IMG/VR virus record: IMGVR_UViG_3300025582_000026
Coordinates: 1-26,013 of that record
Source of the DNA: a virus
Strand: one strand, 5' to 3'
DNA length: 26,013 nucleotides
The position numbers and the translations under genes were made by a program. The notes under the pieces were generated by a model. It searched no databases. It worked only from the letters and a program-made list of their open reading frames with translations, and was not told where the DNA came from. Numbering within the stretch: the stretch's first letter is position 1; every line of letters begins with the position of its first letter. Positions 8,448-16,208 of the stretch are shown here, one piece after another.

Positions 8448-8459
8448 CATTAAGTTTTC

Positions 8460-9302
8460 TTATACTTCTACGCCTGGAATAGCATCAAAGAGAATTAACT
8501 CTTTAGGTCTAATAATCTTCGATCCGAATACCTGGAGACTCTTGACTGCATCACCGAACCTACGCTCGGGACGATATGCAACATTCTCTGTGAGCTGTGA
8601 AGCGTAAGCGATTGCGCCCTTAGTACGAGCTAGGCACTTATACTTCGTTGCGTTCAGAACAATGTTGTTGGATTCCCAAATCTCGATGCCATAGAGTTTC
8701 TTGGCAACTTCTCCCATATCGATGGTCTTGGAGTTGTCGGTATCCTTGGCAATACGAGCGAGTACGAACTTGGTGTAGATGGCAGGTGCCACTTCGAGAT
8801 AGATCGTTTCTCCGTTAGGAACATTGGCTTCTTTAAAGCGTTGGCGAATGTTAGCGAGGTATGAGATTACATTCAAGGAAGTAACAGGAGCCGTGAAGCC
8901 ATCCAGCGTTTGAGCTGCTGCAATTTGTGCATAGAGTCCGAAGATATAGGAGTCAACATCGTCAGCCATCTTAATGCCGAGTTTGCGTTGTCCCTCAGAC
9001 ATTAGACCTTCGTTGGCTTGGGCCTTGTCAACATCATCAATTGCAATGTGGCAATACTTTGCTTGGTCAATGTCGAGCCATTGTGCAGCATCGTTGAGTT
9101 GATCAGGTGCGTTAATATCTGCGTTTCTAGTATAGTCATAGGACACAACGTCTCCAACGGTTAGAATCTTAACCCGGTCACCGTGGGATTTAATTAATCC
9201 TTCATATTCAGAAGTGCAGTGGTTAGCCGCTACCATTACTTTGTCGCGCTCTTTAAGGATACCTGTGGACCAGATCTCAGGAATAAAATTTAAAATACTC
9301 AT
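8460..9302 (-). CDS. Major capsid protein, P22 coat-like (HK97 fold)
   Basis: 280 residues, ATG at 9302, GAAAGGATTG upstream. It opens with the typical FIPEIWSTGILKERDKVMVAANHC segment of P22-type coat proteins. It also has DVVSYDYTRNADI, a DDVDKAQANEGLMSEGQRKLGIKMADDVDSYIF spine-helix region (in pieces), a central domain around residues 140-220 and a C-terminal RTKGAIAYASQLTENVAYRPERRFGDAV P-domain strand. It forms the icosahedral shell with the scaffold encoded directly upstream. Length is shorter than P22 gp5 but usual for Bacillota relatives. Confidence 0.9.
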   Translation of the reverse strand: MSILNFIPEIWSTGILKERDKVMVAANHCTSEYEGLIKSHGDRVKILTVGDVVSYDYTRNADINAPDQLNDAAQWLDIDQAKYCHIAIDDVDKAQANEGLMSEGQRKLGIKMADDVDSYIFGLYAQIAAAQTLDGFTAPVTSLNVISYLANIRQRFKEANVPNGETIYLEVAPAIYTKFVLARIAKDTDNSKTIDMGEVAKKLYGIEIWESNNIVLNATKYKCLARTKGAIAYASQLTENVAYRPERRFGDAVKSLQVFGSKIIRPKELILFDAIPGVEV

Positions 9303-9322
9303 TAATAATCAATCCTTTCAAT

Positions 9323-10084
9323 TTACCATTTACCCATGGATTTTTTAAGACTCTCATAGTTCTTGGACATCCAACTTTGATTACCCCTGTTGCTCTCAAA
9401 AGTGTCCTTGCTAATAAAGTCACTTGGCACACTTCCTTGCCCTGTAATGGAACCTGTAGAGCTTGTGGCGTTGTTGCTATTCGCTGTTTGAATCTGTGCT
9501 TTACGCTCAAACTCTGCGATTTGTGCTTTTAATGTTTTGTTCTCATGCGTTCGGTAGGCATCGACTAAACTTCTACCTTTGTTTACATCGTCCCAAACTT
9601 CTTGTGGCACTTCCGTAACACCGGGATAGTTCTCAGCGAATGCGCGATAATCATTTTGCTGTGCTTCTTGCTTTGTTCTCTCAGCTTTCTCCGCTTTGCT
9701 TTCTTCGCGGAACTTACGAGATTCAACAAGTTCATTGATGACTTCTTCCGGTAGTTCGCGATTAGCAAGGGATTCTCTGATCTCCTGCTCTTTCACGGCC
9801 TCTTTGTATTCGCGTTCATTGGTGATCGGTTTGTCATTCCAGGTATAGCCCATTTCGGCGTATACGCTATCTCTAGTGGTTTGTGTAGACTTGGCTGTTT
9901 CTTCTTTGAGACGATGGGCGAATGCTTGAGTTTGGCTTATATCCTGTTGTTGCGGTTCTGGCGTTACTTCCTGCACCTGTTCAGCTTGTACTTCGCTCGT
10001 AGGTTCGGTTGTAGCATCAGTATTTGGAGTGGCGATCTCCACAACTTCCTCAGTTGTATTAGCAGCCATATTATCTTCGGGCAT
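9323..10084 (-). CDS. Capsid scaffolding protein
   Basis: 253 residues, ATG at 10084 preceded by GAAAGGAATG. The N-terminal 55 residues are acidic and low in complexity (TTEEVVEIATPNTDATTE). Residues 60-190 are charged and predicted helical coiled coil (REYKEAVKEQEIRESLANRE, ESKAEKAERTKQEAQQ), and the C-terminus has a basic LKKSMGKW end. This layout and its position directly upstream of the coat gene are typical of scaffolds, which template procapsid assembly and are then released. An in-phase shadow ORF at 9277-9510 is not real. Confidence 0.85.
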   Translation of the reverse strand: MPEDNMAANTTEEVVEIATPNTDATTEPTSEVQAEQVQEVTPEPQQQDISQTQAFAHRLKEETAKSTQTTRDSVYAEMGYTWNDKPITNEREYKEAVKEQEIRESLANRELPEEVINELVESRKFREESKAEKAERTKQEAQQNDYRAFAENYPGVTEVPQEVWDDVNKGRSLVDAYRTHENKTLKAQIAEFERKAQIQTANSNNATSSTGSITGQGSVPSDFISKDTFESNRGNQSWMSKNYESLKKSMGKW

Positions 10085-10179
10085 TTAATTCATTCCTTTC
10101 ACATGACGGAGGGCGATTCACCGTCCATTTGCAGCCCATATTTAGACATAATAAAAAGTCCTATTGGCCCATTGGGAAC

Positions 10180-10404
10180 TTAAACTGTTTCATAGTGTTC
10201 AATTGTAATCTTGGGGTATGTCTTGAGCTCTAGGTTATCATTATAGGCTTTCTTGTAATACTCCATCTTCGCCTTAACGTTACTGGCAGGATTTACGATC
10301 ATTTCAGGCTTTGGAAGATCCGGCATAGTAATCAATACCCTTATACCTTTGTTGTTTAGGATGGCGTATTCCATTGCCTCTGTAAATTTTTCAAGTTTAG
10401 TCAT
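10180..10404 (-). CDS. Small hypothetical protein between portal and scaffold
   Basis: 74 residues, ATG at 10404 with GAAAGGAATG upstream, matching the leader of the scaffold and coat genes. It has a helical N-terminus (KLEKFTEAMEYAILNNKG), a short strand (RVLITMPDL) and a YYKKAYNDNLEL helix, and no Cys, membrane or catalytic motif. Similar small ORFs occur between portal and scaffold genes, but I do not recognise the family. It is followed by a possible weak terminator (AAGTTCC...GGACTTTTTATT on the minus strand near 10155-10183). Confidence 0.65.
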   Translation of the reverse strand: MTKLEKFTEAMEYAILNNKGIRVLITMPDLPKPEMIVNPASNVKAKMEYYKKAYNDNLELKTYPKITIEHYETV

Positions 10405-10420
10405 TAATAAAACATTCCTT

Positions 10421-12160
10421 TCATTGTCCCATCATGGGTTGTGGTTGTTGTGGCATCTCTTGTTGTGGCATACCCTGTTGTGGTAGTGGTTGCGGTTGCT
10501 GCCCCTCTTGCATCATCTGTTTTACCTGTTGTTCCATTACATCGGGTGGTAACAACTTCAATTGTTCTTGAACATCTATAGGCAATGAGTCAACATATCT
10601 TGCCATTAACTCAAATAGAAGCTGTTTGTCTGTGTCTCCTGCTTGAAGATCATCGAGTAATTCTGATTGCTTGGGTATAATCCCACTCGGCAATCTATCG
10701 ACATATTGAACAGGGGTTAGGAGTTGTTTATCGAACATAGAATCAAGCGTTTGCAGGGTTGTTATCTCCCCCCACTGATTAGAGGGTCCAATGTCGATCT
10801 TAAGTCTAAACCCTACGTCCTTATGCTCTGCTCCATTGAACATCTTAACCCTAGTTACACCATTCTCCTTAACCGTCAACTTGCGAGGAACAGTGTATTT
10901 CGATGTCCAAAAGTCAATCCAGATTTGCCCAACATCTTCGATGTATTGGTAGAATCTACGCTTAATCGTAGAGAGTGGAATAGCTGCGGCTTTCTGCAAT
11001 GAGATAATGCCTGCTGCTGTCTTAGTAATTGAGTTATCTCCAAGGGCTGTTTCGTTTGCCCCCTGTAGTTCTTTAGTCCAAGTAATTGTACTCTCTAGCA
11101 TCTTGTAAGCATCCGTTGAAGCATTGCCAGGGTTAATGAATCCTGCTGCACCTGTGATCTCTCCATTAACTCCTATAGCTGTTCCTATCTCTGTTGACCA
11201 TGCAGAAATCTTTGTCTTGTCATAGATGGGCTTACCTATGGCATTGAACATAGCATTGAGTTGAAGTAAGGCGGCTTGCTTGTTGATGTACTTTTGATTA
11301 GGGATAATCCCATTGACTTCATTCGTGCCGTGGCAACTATTCTTTCGTTTCTTCCAGTTCATTAGAGCTACAGGATAGCCCTTAATCCCTAGATCCCACT
11401 CTTTACGAACGGTTACAGCTTTGCAGACTTCTTTGCCATAGACGGTTCCGTCCTTCTTCCATAGCTTAAGCAGGACTATCGTCTTATTACTTTGATCTAA
11501 CTCTATCCTTGCGCTATCCCCTGCTTGATCTTGTGTGTCTTGGTCAGGCGCAATGAGAAGAAGATCGGATGCGCTAACTCCATTGGCTTTAGCTTTCTTC
11601 CTCACATCTTCAACCATTTGTCTAAATGCTAAGATAATGTAAGGTTGAGTTTGTACCTTTGCGCTGTTTGGATTACCTGGGAAGTAGTTTACATTGTCTA
11701 TTAACTCTCCGTTTATATCCCCCATTATTCCGTCACCAGCGTTGATTGATTCATCCCAATACCAAAAAGAAACCATATCACCTGAGAGTGCAGCATCTAA
11801 TAGCCCATCCTCATTCATGCTATCCATTTTGACACGTTCCCAAGTTGTCTCAGAATATTCGCTTAGGATCTCAGCAACTTCTATTAGCTTTGTTTCTGCA
11901 TCATCTTCTGTCTCTTCGTCAATGCCATCAACGTGGTAGTTCATCTTCAATTGGCTATCCATAACTTGAGATACCTTATAATCGACTATTCTAGCTATTA
12001 CGTTATGTTGTGGTGTGGGAAGTCCGTTGGACTTTACCCCTTCCCATTGTCTATCTTCATAAAATCTAGAGGCTTTATTGACTGTAGCAAGTAGATTGAT
12101 CTTCCGTTTATAATCTAAGCCTCTTTGATAATCCAACCAGCTATCAGTTATTAGTTCCAA
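10421..12160 (-). CDS. Portal protein
   Basis: 579 residues. The start is TTG at 12160, immediately after the stop of the upstream gene, with AGGGGGTGACATAA as binding site; no ATG is better placed. The protein has the portal pattern: N-terminal helices with ASRFYEDRQWEG, then PQHNVIARIVDYKVSQVMD, an acidic wing region, a NWKKRKNSCHGTNEVNGIIPNQKYINKQAALLQLN clip/stem region (in pieces) and an ITKTAAGIISLQKAAAIPLSTIKRRFYQYIEDV helical segment. The C-terminal 35 residues are Pro/Gln/Met repeats (PQQEMPQQ), a flexible tail. It forms the dodecameric DNA gate that binds TerL. Confidence 0.9.
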   Translation of the reverse strand: MELITDSWLDYQRGLDYKRKINLLATVNKASRFYEDRQWEGVKSNGLPTPQHNVIARIVDYKVSQVMDSQLKMNYHVDGIDEETEDDAETKLIEVAEILSEYSETTWERVKMDSMNEDGLLDAALSGDMVSFWYWDESINAGDGIMGDINGELIDNVNYFPGNPNSAKVQTQPYIILAFRQMVEDVRKKAKANGVSASDLLLIAPDQDTQDQAGDSARIELDQSNKTIVLLKLWKKDGTVYGKEVCKAVTVRKEWDLGIKGYPVALMNWKKRKNSCHGTNEVNGIIPNQKYINKQAALLQLNAMFNAIGKPIYDKTKISAWSTEIGTAIGVNGEITGAAGFINPGNASTDAYKMLESTITWTKELQGANETALGDNSITKTAAGIISLQKAAAIPLSTIKRRFYQYIEDVGQIWIDFWTSKYTVPRKLTVKENGVTRVKMFNGAEHKDVGFRLKIDIGPSNQWGEITTLQTLDSMFDKQLLTPVQYVDRLPSGIIPKQSELLDDLQAGDTDKQLLFELMARYVDSLPIDVQEQLKLLPPDVMEQQVKQMMQEGQQPQPLPQQGMPQQEMPQQPQPMMGQ

Positions 12161-12406
12161 TTATGTCACCCCCTCATCGTCATCGTAGAATAAGATCCCC
12201 TTTGCTGTGTCCATGTAGTTATCTTTCACCTTCGCTTGATCCCTTTGCTCTATGTACTCTTTAAGGGATGTAGCAGGCGTTTTAACAGGTTCTATTGTCT
12301 TTGCTCCATTACTTATGCTTAGACCATCTTTAAGCCCTCTACGGTATACATAGAAGGACATAAAGAAAGCGACTATAAAAGCCACCAGCGTTAATGCTAT
12401 ATCCAT
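12161..12406 (-). CDS. Small membrane-anchored protein
   Basis: 81 residues, ATG at 12406 with AAGAAGGTGAATAA upstream. One membrane helix spans about residues 3-20 (LTLVAFIVAFFMSFYVY), followed by a basic YRRGLKDG stop-transfer segment and a charged soluble domain ending FYDDDEGVT. The stop is directly followed by the TTG start of the portal gene, so the two are coupled. Function not recognised; similar single-pass ORFs occur between terminase and portal genes. Confidence 0.7.
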   Translation of the reverse strand: MDIALTLVAFIVAFFMSFYVYRRGLKDGLSISNGAKTIEPVKTPATSLKEYIEQRDQAKVKDNYMDTAKGILFYDDDEGVT

Positions 12407-12418
12407 TTATTCACCTTC

Positions 12419-12550
12419 TTAATTAGATTTTACAAAGGCTTTGTATACTTTTAAAAACTGACTCATAGAAAACAGTTCGTCCTTCGTATCCACATAAATT
12501 ACCGTCCTTCTATCATCAACTAGGATTACAACCTTTTTTAGATTTAGCAT
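12419..12550 (-). CDS. Small protein between TerL and portal (43 aa)
   Basis: ATG at 12550, with TAGGAGGGACGCG upstream overlapping the TerL stop; an adjacent in-frame GTG at 12553 is an alternative start. The 43 residues begin MLNLKKVVILVDDRRTVIYV, a beta-hairpin-like start, then DELFSMSQFLKVYKAFVK, an amphipathic helix. It exactly fills the gap between its neighbours and has an excellent binding site, which supports expression. No family recognised. Confidence 0.6.
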   Translation of the reverse strand: MLNLKKVVILVDDRRTVIYVDTKDELFSMSQFLKVYKAFVKSN

Positions 12551-12562
12551 CACGCGTCCCTC

Positions 12563-13888
12563 CTAGTAATCCATATACGATCTGTCAACACTACCCCCAT
12601 ACATACCGTCAACCTTTGGCCGTTCGCTGGGGAAGTTGATAATACTTCTCTTTGCTTTCTCATCCTCCCAATACATGGTGGAATCATCAACAAGAGCATA
12701 ACGAACCATATCTATAGAATGATTGTCTTTATCGGGATAACCTGCTTTCCAGTTGCCATTGGCATCCTTCGCCAGCTCATACGCCAGGAACTCTCTTGCT
12801 GTTTCAGAACATCTGCTATCATCTATAATGATTTGGTTAAGATCCTGCAAGAACTTAATACCATACTCGATTGAGTCCGGTCCCTTCTTCACTCCGCGCA
12901 CTCTTAGGCCATATTGATTCAACTCGCTTATTGACTTAGGTTCTGCCGAATCTGCTATGATCGACTCGTTGCGTTTGTTTTCTTCTCTAATGAGGTTATA
13001 CGCTGAATGATTAGATAAGCCAACTTTGTATATCTCGAAGTAGATGTAGAGTGTTTTGTGTTTGCGGTCATAGTGCATAGTACCATAGCTGAAAGCATCA
13101 ATAGCAAAGCCAAAATCCATACCACGCCTTACATTATAGAAGTCCTCTATCTCGGCATCGCTTATCTTGCGACACATTACATTATCAAAGACTTCTCCAC
13201 CTGTTCCAGTGATAACCCCAAGATACTCATGGTCATAAGCTAAAGGCTTAACCCTCTTCAACTCTTCTGCCTCTAAGATGAATTGATTGCCTAGCCATTC
13301 CCTCGGTACGCTCAGGTAGTCGCTCTTATGGACTAATCTATCATCCCTAGTGAGCTGTACCTCTGCATTTACCCAGTTATTCGCGCTCTTAGGTGGGTTA
13401 TAGCTGTAGAACACAACAAAGTCATTGCCACCACGCATTAAACTCTGATTGATCATGCGGATCTCTTCCATGCCACCAAATTCATCCAATTCTTCAAACC
13501 AAAGGAACTTGCAATATCCCTTTGCGAATGTGATTGACTTGATCTTTTTGGGTTTATCTGCTCCACGGAAGATCACCTTTTGCCCTGTTGGGATATATGT
13601 CAATGACAAAGGACTTATACTCCTGTGCCAGTATGCATCTACACCAAGTATTTCTATAGCCCAGCATAGCTGTTCATAGACACTATCTTTGAGAGTGTCC
13701 TTTACCTTCCGCATTGCTACAGCATTAGCCAGGGGATCTTTCATAACTCCTAATATTATCTCTTCTGCTACAAAAGATGATTTAGTAGATCCACGACCCC
13801 CACCCAACATAATGTGGGTATACTCTTTATTTTTTATAGCTTTATGAACAGGATAGAAACTAGGTGTTATTGCTGTTGATAATCTCAT
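12563..13888 (-). CDS. terL: Terminase large subunit (PBSX/Terminase_3 type)
   Basis: 441 residues from the ATG at 13888, which follows CGAGGGGTGGAATT; an upstream in-frame ATG at 13909 covers that site and is less likely. The ATPase half has Walker A GGGRGSTKSS (about residues 30-38), Walker B FLWFEE (128-133) and a coupling segment VFYSYNPP. The nuclease half has MDFGFAIDAFSYG, IADSAEPKS and a final DNHSIDMVRYAL with acidic metal ligands. It packages DNA into proheads through the portal and cleaves concatemers. It is separated from terS by a 200-bp repeat-rich gap. Confidence 0.95.
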   Translation of the reverse strand: MRLSTAITPSFYPVHKAIKNKEYTHIMLGGGRGSTKSSFVAEEIILGVMKDPLANAVAMRKVKDTLKDSVYEQLCWAIEILGVDAYWHRSISPLSLTYIPTGQKVIFRGADKPKKIKSITFAKGYCKFLWFEELDEFGGMEEIRMINQSLMRGGNDFVVFYSYNPPKSANNWVNAEVQLTRDDRLVHKSDYLSVPREWLGNQFILEAEELKRVKPLAYDHEYLGVITGTGGEVFDNVMCRKISDAEIEDFYNVRRGMDFGFAIDAFSYGTMHYDRKHKTLYIYFEIYKVGLSNHSAYNLIREENKRNESIIADSAEPKSISELNQYGLRVRGVKKGPDSIEYGIKFLQDLNQIIIDDSRCSETAREFLAYELAKDANGNWKAGYPDKDNHSIDMVRYALVDDSTMYWEDEKAKRSIINFPSERPKVDGMYGGSVDRSYMDY

Positions 13889-14106
13889 AATTCCACCCCT
13901 CGTGGACATTTTACTATATTTGTTGTTGTAGTCGGGTGATGATTGGCATATTTATATATAAAGTCCATCACTCATGGACAAGTTACTGTTTGTTTAGGAT
14001 CTATATATAGTAAAACAACCGTTTATTAATGTCCTAATCTATGTTAGTTAAACAGTAATAAGGTTGTTTATTATCGTTTGTTTAGATCATGCCCATGTAA
14101 ACAGCG
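13889..14106. repeat. Repeat-rich gap between terS and terL
   Basis: This gap holds GTTTGTTTAG twice (13988-13997 and 14076-14085), TTACTGTTT (13983-13991) inverted as AAACAGTAA (14050-14058), AAACAACC (14013-14020) inverted as GGTTGTTT (14062-14069), and GTCCAT/ATGGAC around CACTC near 13963-13979. No gene fits it. It could be a packaging site, a regulatory region, or both. Confidence 0.6.
13949..13980 (-). promoter_or_regulatory. Possible promoter upstream of terL
   Basis: The minus strand reads TTGTCC, a 17-bp spacer, then TATATA, followed by ATATG. The -35 and -10 matches are moderate. The -35 sits in a GTCCAT/ATGGAC inverted repeat and next to a TGGACAAGTT half-site shared with the 22.1-22.4 kb operators, so it may be controlled. 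Confidence 0.35.
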
Positions 14107-14628
14107 TTAATCTATATCATCTAGTATCTGTACGGCTACTGATCCAGATAGATTTACATTATTAGTAAATAGTTTGAGATGCTTGCCAAGATTGACCAAC
14201 GCGTCATCTCTGCCATATAGCTTGAACTTGAACTGTCCATCTTTACCGATACTTATTTCTGATATGTTCTTGGTATTGATTGTGCGGCTGTCTTTTAGAT
14301 CGGCAATGGTTTTGTATTCATAGATGGGTTTGTTATCCTCTATTCCTACCTGTACCTTCTCTGTGCGGAAGTCTAAGTAGTTGGATATATCATCGTCAGC
14401 AATGCTGGCAATCTCTTTAAGCACATGATCAGCAGTTATACCTGTTCGCTTGGCTCTCTCGCTCATTGCTATCTGGATTGCTTCTTGTATCCTAGTTTTT
14501 CCTATCAACTCAGGTCCTATCTTACCCGCGTTCCTTGCGGAGTATCCTGCACGAATAGCACTAGCACTAGCGTTCAGGTCTATCATATATTCATTTATAA
14601 ATGCCTGTTGCTTTGGTGTTAATGCCAT
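14107..14628 (-). CDS. terS: Terminase small subunit (Terminase_2 family)
   Basis: 173 residues from the ATG at 14628, preceded by AAAGGAGGTCTTCACA; a longer reading frame to 14721 overlaps another gene and lacks a binding site. It begins MALTPKQQAFINEY and continues with a helix-turn-helix, SASAIRAGYSARNAGKIGPELI, the Terminase_2 signature. The middle contains a helical oligomerisation region (DHVLKEIASIADDDISNYLDF) and a C-terminal GRDDALVNLGKHLKLF, typical of the family. It recognises the packaging site and regulates TerL. Confidence 0.92.
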   Translation of the reverse strand: MALTPKQQAFINEYMIDLNASASAIRAGYSARNAGKIGPELIGKTRIQEAIQIAMSERAKRTGITADHVLKEIASIADDDISNYLDFRTEKVQVGIEDNKPIYEYKTIADLKDSRTINTKNISEISIGKDGQFKFKLYGRDDALVNLGKHLKLFTNNVNLSGSVAVQILDDID

Positions 14629-14645
14629 TGTGAAGACCTCCTTTA

Positions 14646-14759
14646 CTAACTCTTGTTTTTGCACACTGTACATTTTGAGACTAACCAATACGTTTCGTGT
14701 TCCTTGCCGCATGTAATGCACTCTACTACCATTTTTCTAGTTGGCTGTGTAGCTGCCAT
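14646..14759 (-). CDS. Zinc-ribbon mini-protein (37 aa)
   Basis: ATG at 14759 with GGGAGGTGAAAGCACA upstream. The 37 residues include VECITCGKEHETYWLVSKC and a following TVCKNK, a CxxC...CxxC zinc ribbon. It ends just before the TerS binding site, so it occupies the gap between the 14775 gene and terS. Possible roles include binding nucleic acid or protein, but none can be shown. Confidence 0.6.
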   Translation of the reverse strand: MAATQPTRKMVVECITCGKEHETYWLVSKCTVCKNKS

Positions 14760-14774
14760 TGTGCTTTCACCTCC

Positions 14775-14996
14775 CTATTTACTCCAAGGGTCTCCTGGAT
14801 ATCTTTTATCATTATTAGATACCCATTCTTCTTCACCGTTTTCATCTTCGCCCAAAGAATCAATAACGTTTATAGAAATAGGCATACATCTAGTTAGCCA
14901 TGAATGTACAGCATCATCAATATAAATATCTCCCTTTAATGCTTCGCTTTTAGCCGCACATAATATTTTCCCGTTTTCCCTTACCCTTAATGACAT
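14775..14996 (-). CDS. Conserved small phage protein (73 aa)
   Basis: ATG at 14996, AGGAGATAACGCACA upstream. It begins MSLRVRENGKILCAAKSEAL and continues KGDIYIDDAVHSWLTRCMPI, a pattern ('GKILCAA...GDxYIDDxxHxxL') recurrent in small ORFs near phage terminase genes. The second half is acidic (LGEDENGEEEW) and ends YPGDPWSK. No catalytic motif is visible and the function is unknown. Confidence 0.7.
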   Translation of the reverse strand: MSLRVRENGKILCAAKSEALKGDIYIDDAVHSWLTRCMPISINVIDSLGEDENGEEEWVSNNDKRYPGDPWSK

Positions 14997-15025
14997 TGTG
15001 CGTTATCTCCTCATCTTTGCATCAA

Positions 15026-15082
15026 TCACAATAAAATAATACCCAGCAATATTAATCGCATTATCCATGGATCAGCCTTCAT
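15026..15082 (-). CDS. Possible 18-residue membrane peptide
   Basis: ATG at 15082 with a perfect AGGAGGACAAA site. It reads MKADPWIMRLILLGIILL, one short hydrophobic helix. The strong binding site supports translation, but length and lack of homology information keep confidence low. A second frame from 15068 (21 residues, ending 15003) overlaps it and could be used instead. Confidence 0.35.
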   Translation of the reverse strand: MKADPWIMRLILLGIILL

Positions 15083-15116
15083 TTTGTCCTCCTAAAATAT
15101 AAATGAGGGTCTTTTC

Positions 15117-15308
15117 TTATGCTATATACACCCCTCTGTTACTTTTCATTTCCCTATCCCAATAATCATGCTCTCTTTCCTTCTTGGCCTCTTCCTTGCT
15201 GTTACATCCGTTCCCTGTCCAGTCCTCGCATGATCCGCAGTTTATCTTATTGTATCCCTCATATCCTGGTGCTACTTTCCACTTCTTACAGAACCTATCA
15301 TCAAGCAT
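15117..15308 (-). CDS. Cys-rich small protein (63 aa)
   Basis: ATG at 15308, TGAGGCGTAACGATA upstream. The protein contains CKKW (Cys7), NCGSCEDWTGNGC and charged helices (EEAKKEREHDYWDRE). The cysteine pattern CxxC...C suggests a metal-binding knuckle. It lies in a cluster of small late genes; I do not recognise the family. Confidence 0.6.
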   Translation of the reverse strand: MLDDRFCKKWKVAPGYEGYNKINCGSCEDWTGNGCNSKEEAKKEREHDYWDREMKSNRGVYIA

Positions 15309-15313
15309 TATCG

Positions 15314-15412
15314 TTACGCCTCACTTATATATTTTACTATAGTTTGGAGTGCCGTTATCTGTGCTGCAATGGCCTTTACTTTGGTATATTTACGCAAAGA
15401 AAAAGCACTCAT
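15314..15412 (-). CDS. Possible small helical protein (32 aa) coupled to HNH gene
   Basis: ATG at 15412 overlaps the TGA stop of the HNH second half as ATGA, a typical coupling arrangement. The 32 residues form one basic amphipathic helix (LRKYTKVKAIAAQITALQ). No separate binding site is visible, so expression would need reinitiation. The overlap also implies that the second HNH reading frame is translated. Confidence 0.4.
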   Translation of the reverse strand: MSAFSLRKYTKVKAIAAQITALQTIVKYISEA

Positions 15413-16073
15413 ACGAATGCTAGTTGTTGTACATTGTTTTTATATTTCAAATAGCCAAGCACTTTCTTTTCTCGTTGCTTGCTATAGAAAGGTTGTTTTG
15501 GATACCATTCAAAGAAGTTATTCGCATGTTTCGATGTGTTGCATTGCTTACATGCGCAAATTATATTTGAAATAGTATACTCACCACCAAGTGATAAAGG
15601 ATAAAAATGTTCCTGTGCTAAAGGTTTTTTTCTCCGCAGTATGCACACGAATTTCCAAAGAATAGCTTTATGTCATTCCATTGTGTTTCCGTTAAGGTAT
15701 GTGGCAATTCCCTCAGCATTGCTCTGCGGTTATGGCTGCTTATGTTTGTCTTATCTTTGTTATTCATAAAATACACTCTGTGATTCTCGGCAACTTTTTG
15801 TATGTTCTGTTTTCTCCATAATTTATAATGTTCGCTTATGGATTTTTTATTATTATCTCGGTATATTTTCTTTTGTGCATGTATAGTTTCTTTGTTTTCC
15901 TTTAGATATTCTCTCCTGCGAGCGTTACCCGATTCACTGTTTCTCTTTCTCGTAGCGTTAACTTGTGCCCTGAAGCATATTAGGCATGCTCCCCTAGGCC
16001 CTCGCTTGTACTTGGGGAAATACTCTGCCGTTGCTTGTTTTACTTCTCCGCACTTAATGCAAGCTTTAACCAT
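15409..16073 (-). CDS. HNH endonuclease split by a -1 frameshift
   Basis: The first frame starts at ATG 16073 (AGGAGGTTTTATTT upstream) and stops at 15618. It carries zinc-ribbon cysteines at 5, 8, 30 and 33, a basic middle, and NSCAYCGEKNL just before the stop. A -1 shift at 15624-15630 gives CAYCGEKKPLAQEHFYPLSLGG and then ICACKQCNTSK, a complete HNH (Cys2, His, Asn, CxxC) core, in the frame ending at 15409. The joined protein is about 221 residues. Options: programmed shift, a real mutation, or a homopolymer sequencing error. HNH proteins next to terminase genes often assist DNA cleavage in packaging. Confidence 0.8.
15624..15630 (-). other. A AAA AAC slippery heptamer in the HNH gene
   Basis: In the zero frame the codons are GAA AAA AAC CTT TAG, so A AAA AAC is in the exact phase for tandem -1 slippage, one codon before the stop. 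The next -1 codons, CCT TTA GCA CAG, start the expected HNH continuation. GGAG lies immediately upstream. No strong downstream stem is obvious. Confidence 0.6.
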
Positions 16074-16119
16074 AAATAAAACCTCCTGTCGTTTCTATCC
16101 TGATTATTTCTAGAAGGAA

Positions 16120-16175
16120 GGCAACTCAGGAAAGTTACCTTGTCAATGTGGGTAATTAGTCCACATCTATCCTAG
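16120..16175 (-). promoter_or_regulatory. Hairpin-rich leader of the HNH/late transcript
   Basis: On the minus strand, after the 16.18 kb promoter, ATGTGG pairs with CCACAT across about 9 nt. Then AAGGTAACT pairs with AGTTGCCTT around TTCCTG (9 bp with one G-T pair). Neither is followed by a T run. They could slow transcription or bind a regulator before the HNH gene. Confidence 0.4.
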
Positions 16176-16179
16176 TTAT

Positions 16180-16208
16180 ATTATACCATATTTAAGGCAT
16201 TTTGTCTT
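16180..16208 (-). promoter_or_regulatory. Strong promoter for the late/HNH transcript
   Basis: The minus strand reads AAGACA, a 17-bp spacer, then TGG-TATAAT: a perfect extended -10 and a 4-of-6 -35. It overlaps the last codons of the gene at 16192-16536 and points to the HNH, TerS and later genes. Confidence 0.6.

Noticed and set aside
9277-9510. Open reading frame overlapping coat and scaffold genes
   Set aside because: It is an alternative frame of the scaffold 3' end without a binding site.
14629-14721. N-terminal extension of terS
   Set aside because: Overlaps a zinc-ribbon ORF with its own site; the AAAGGAGG site fits the inner ATG at 14628.
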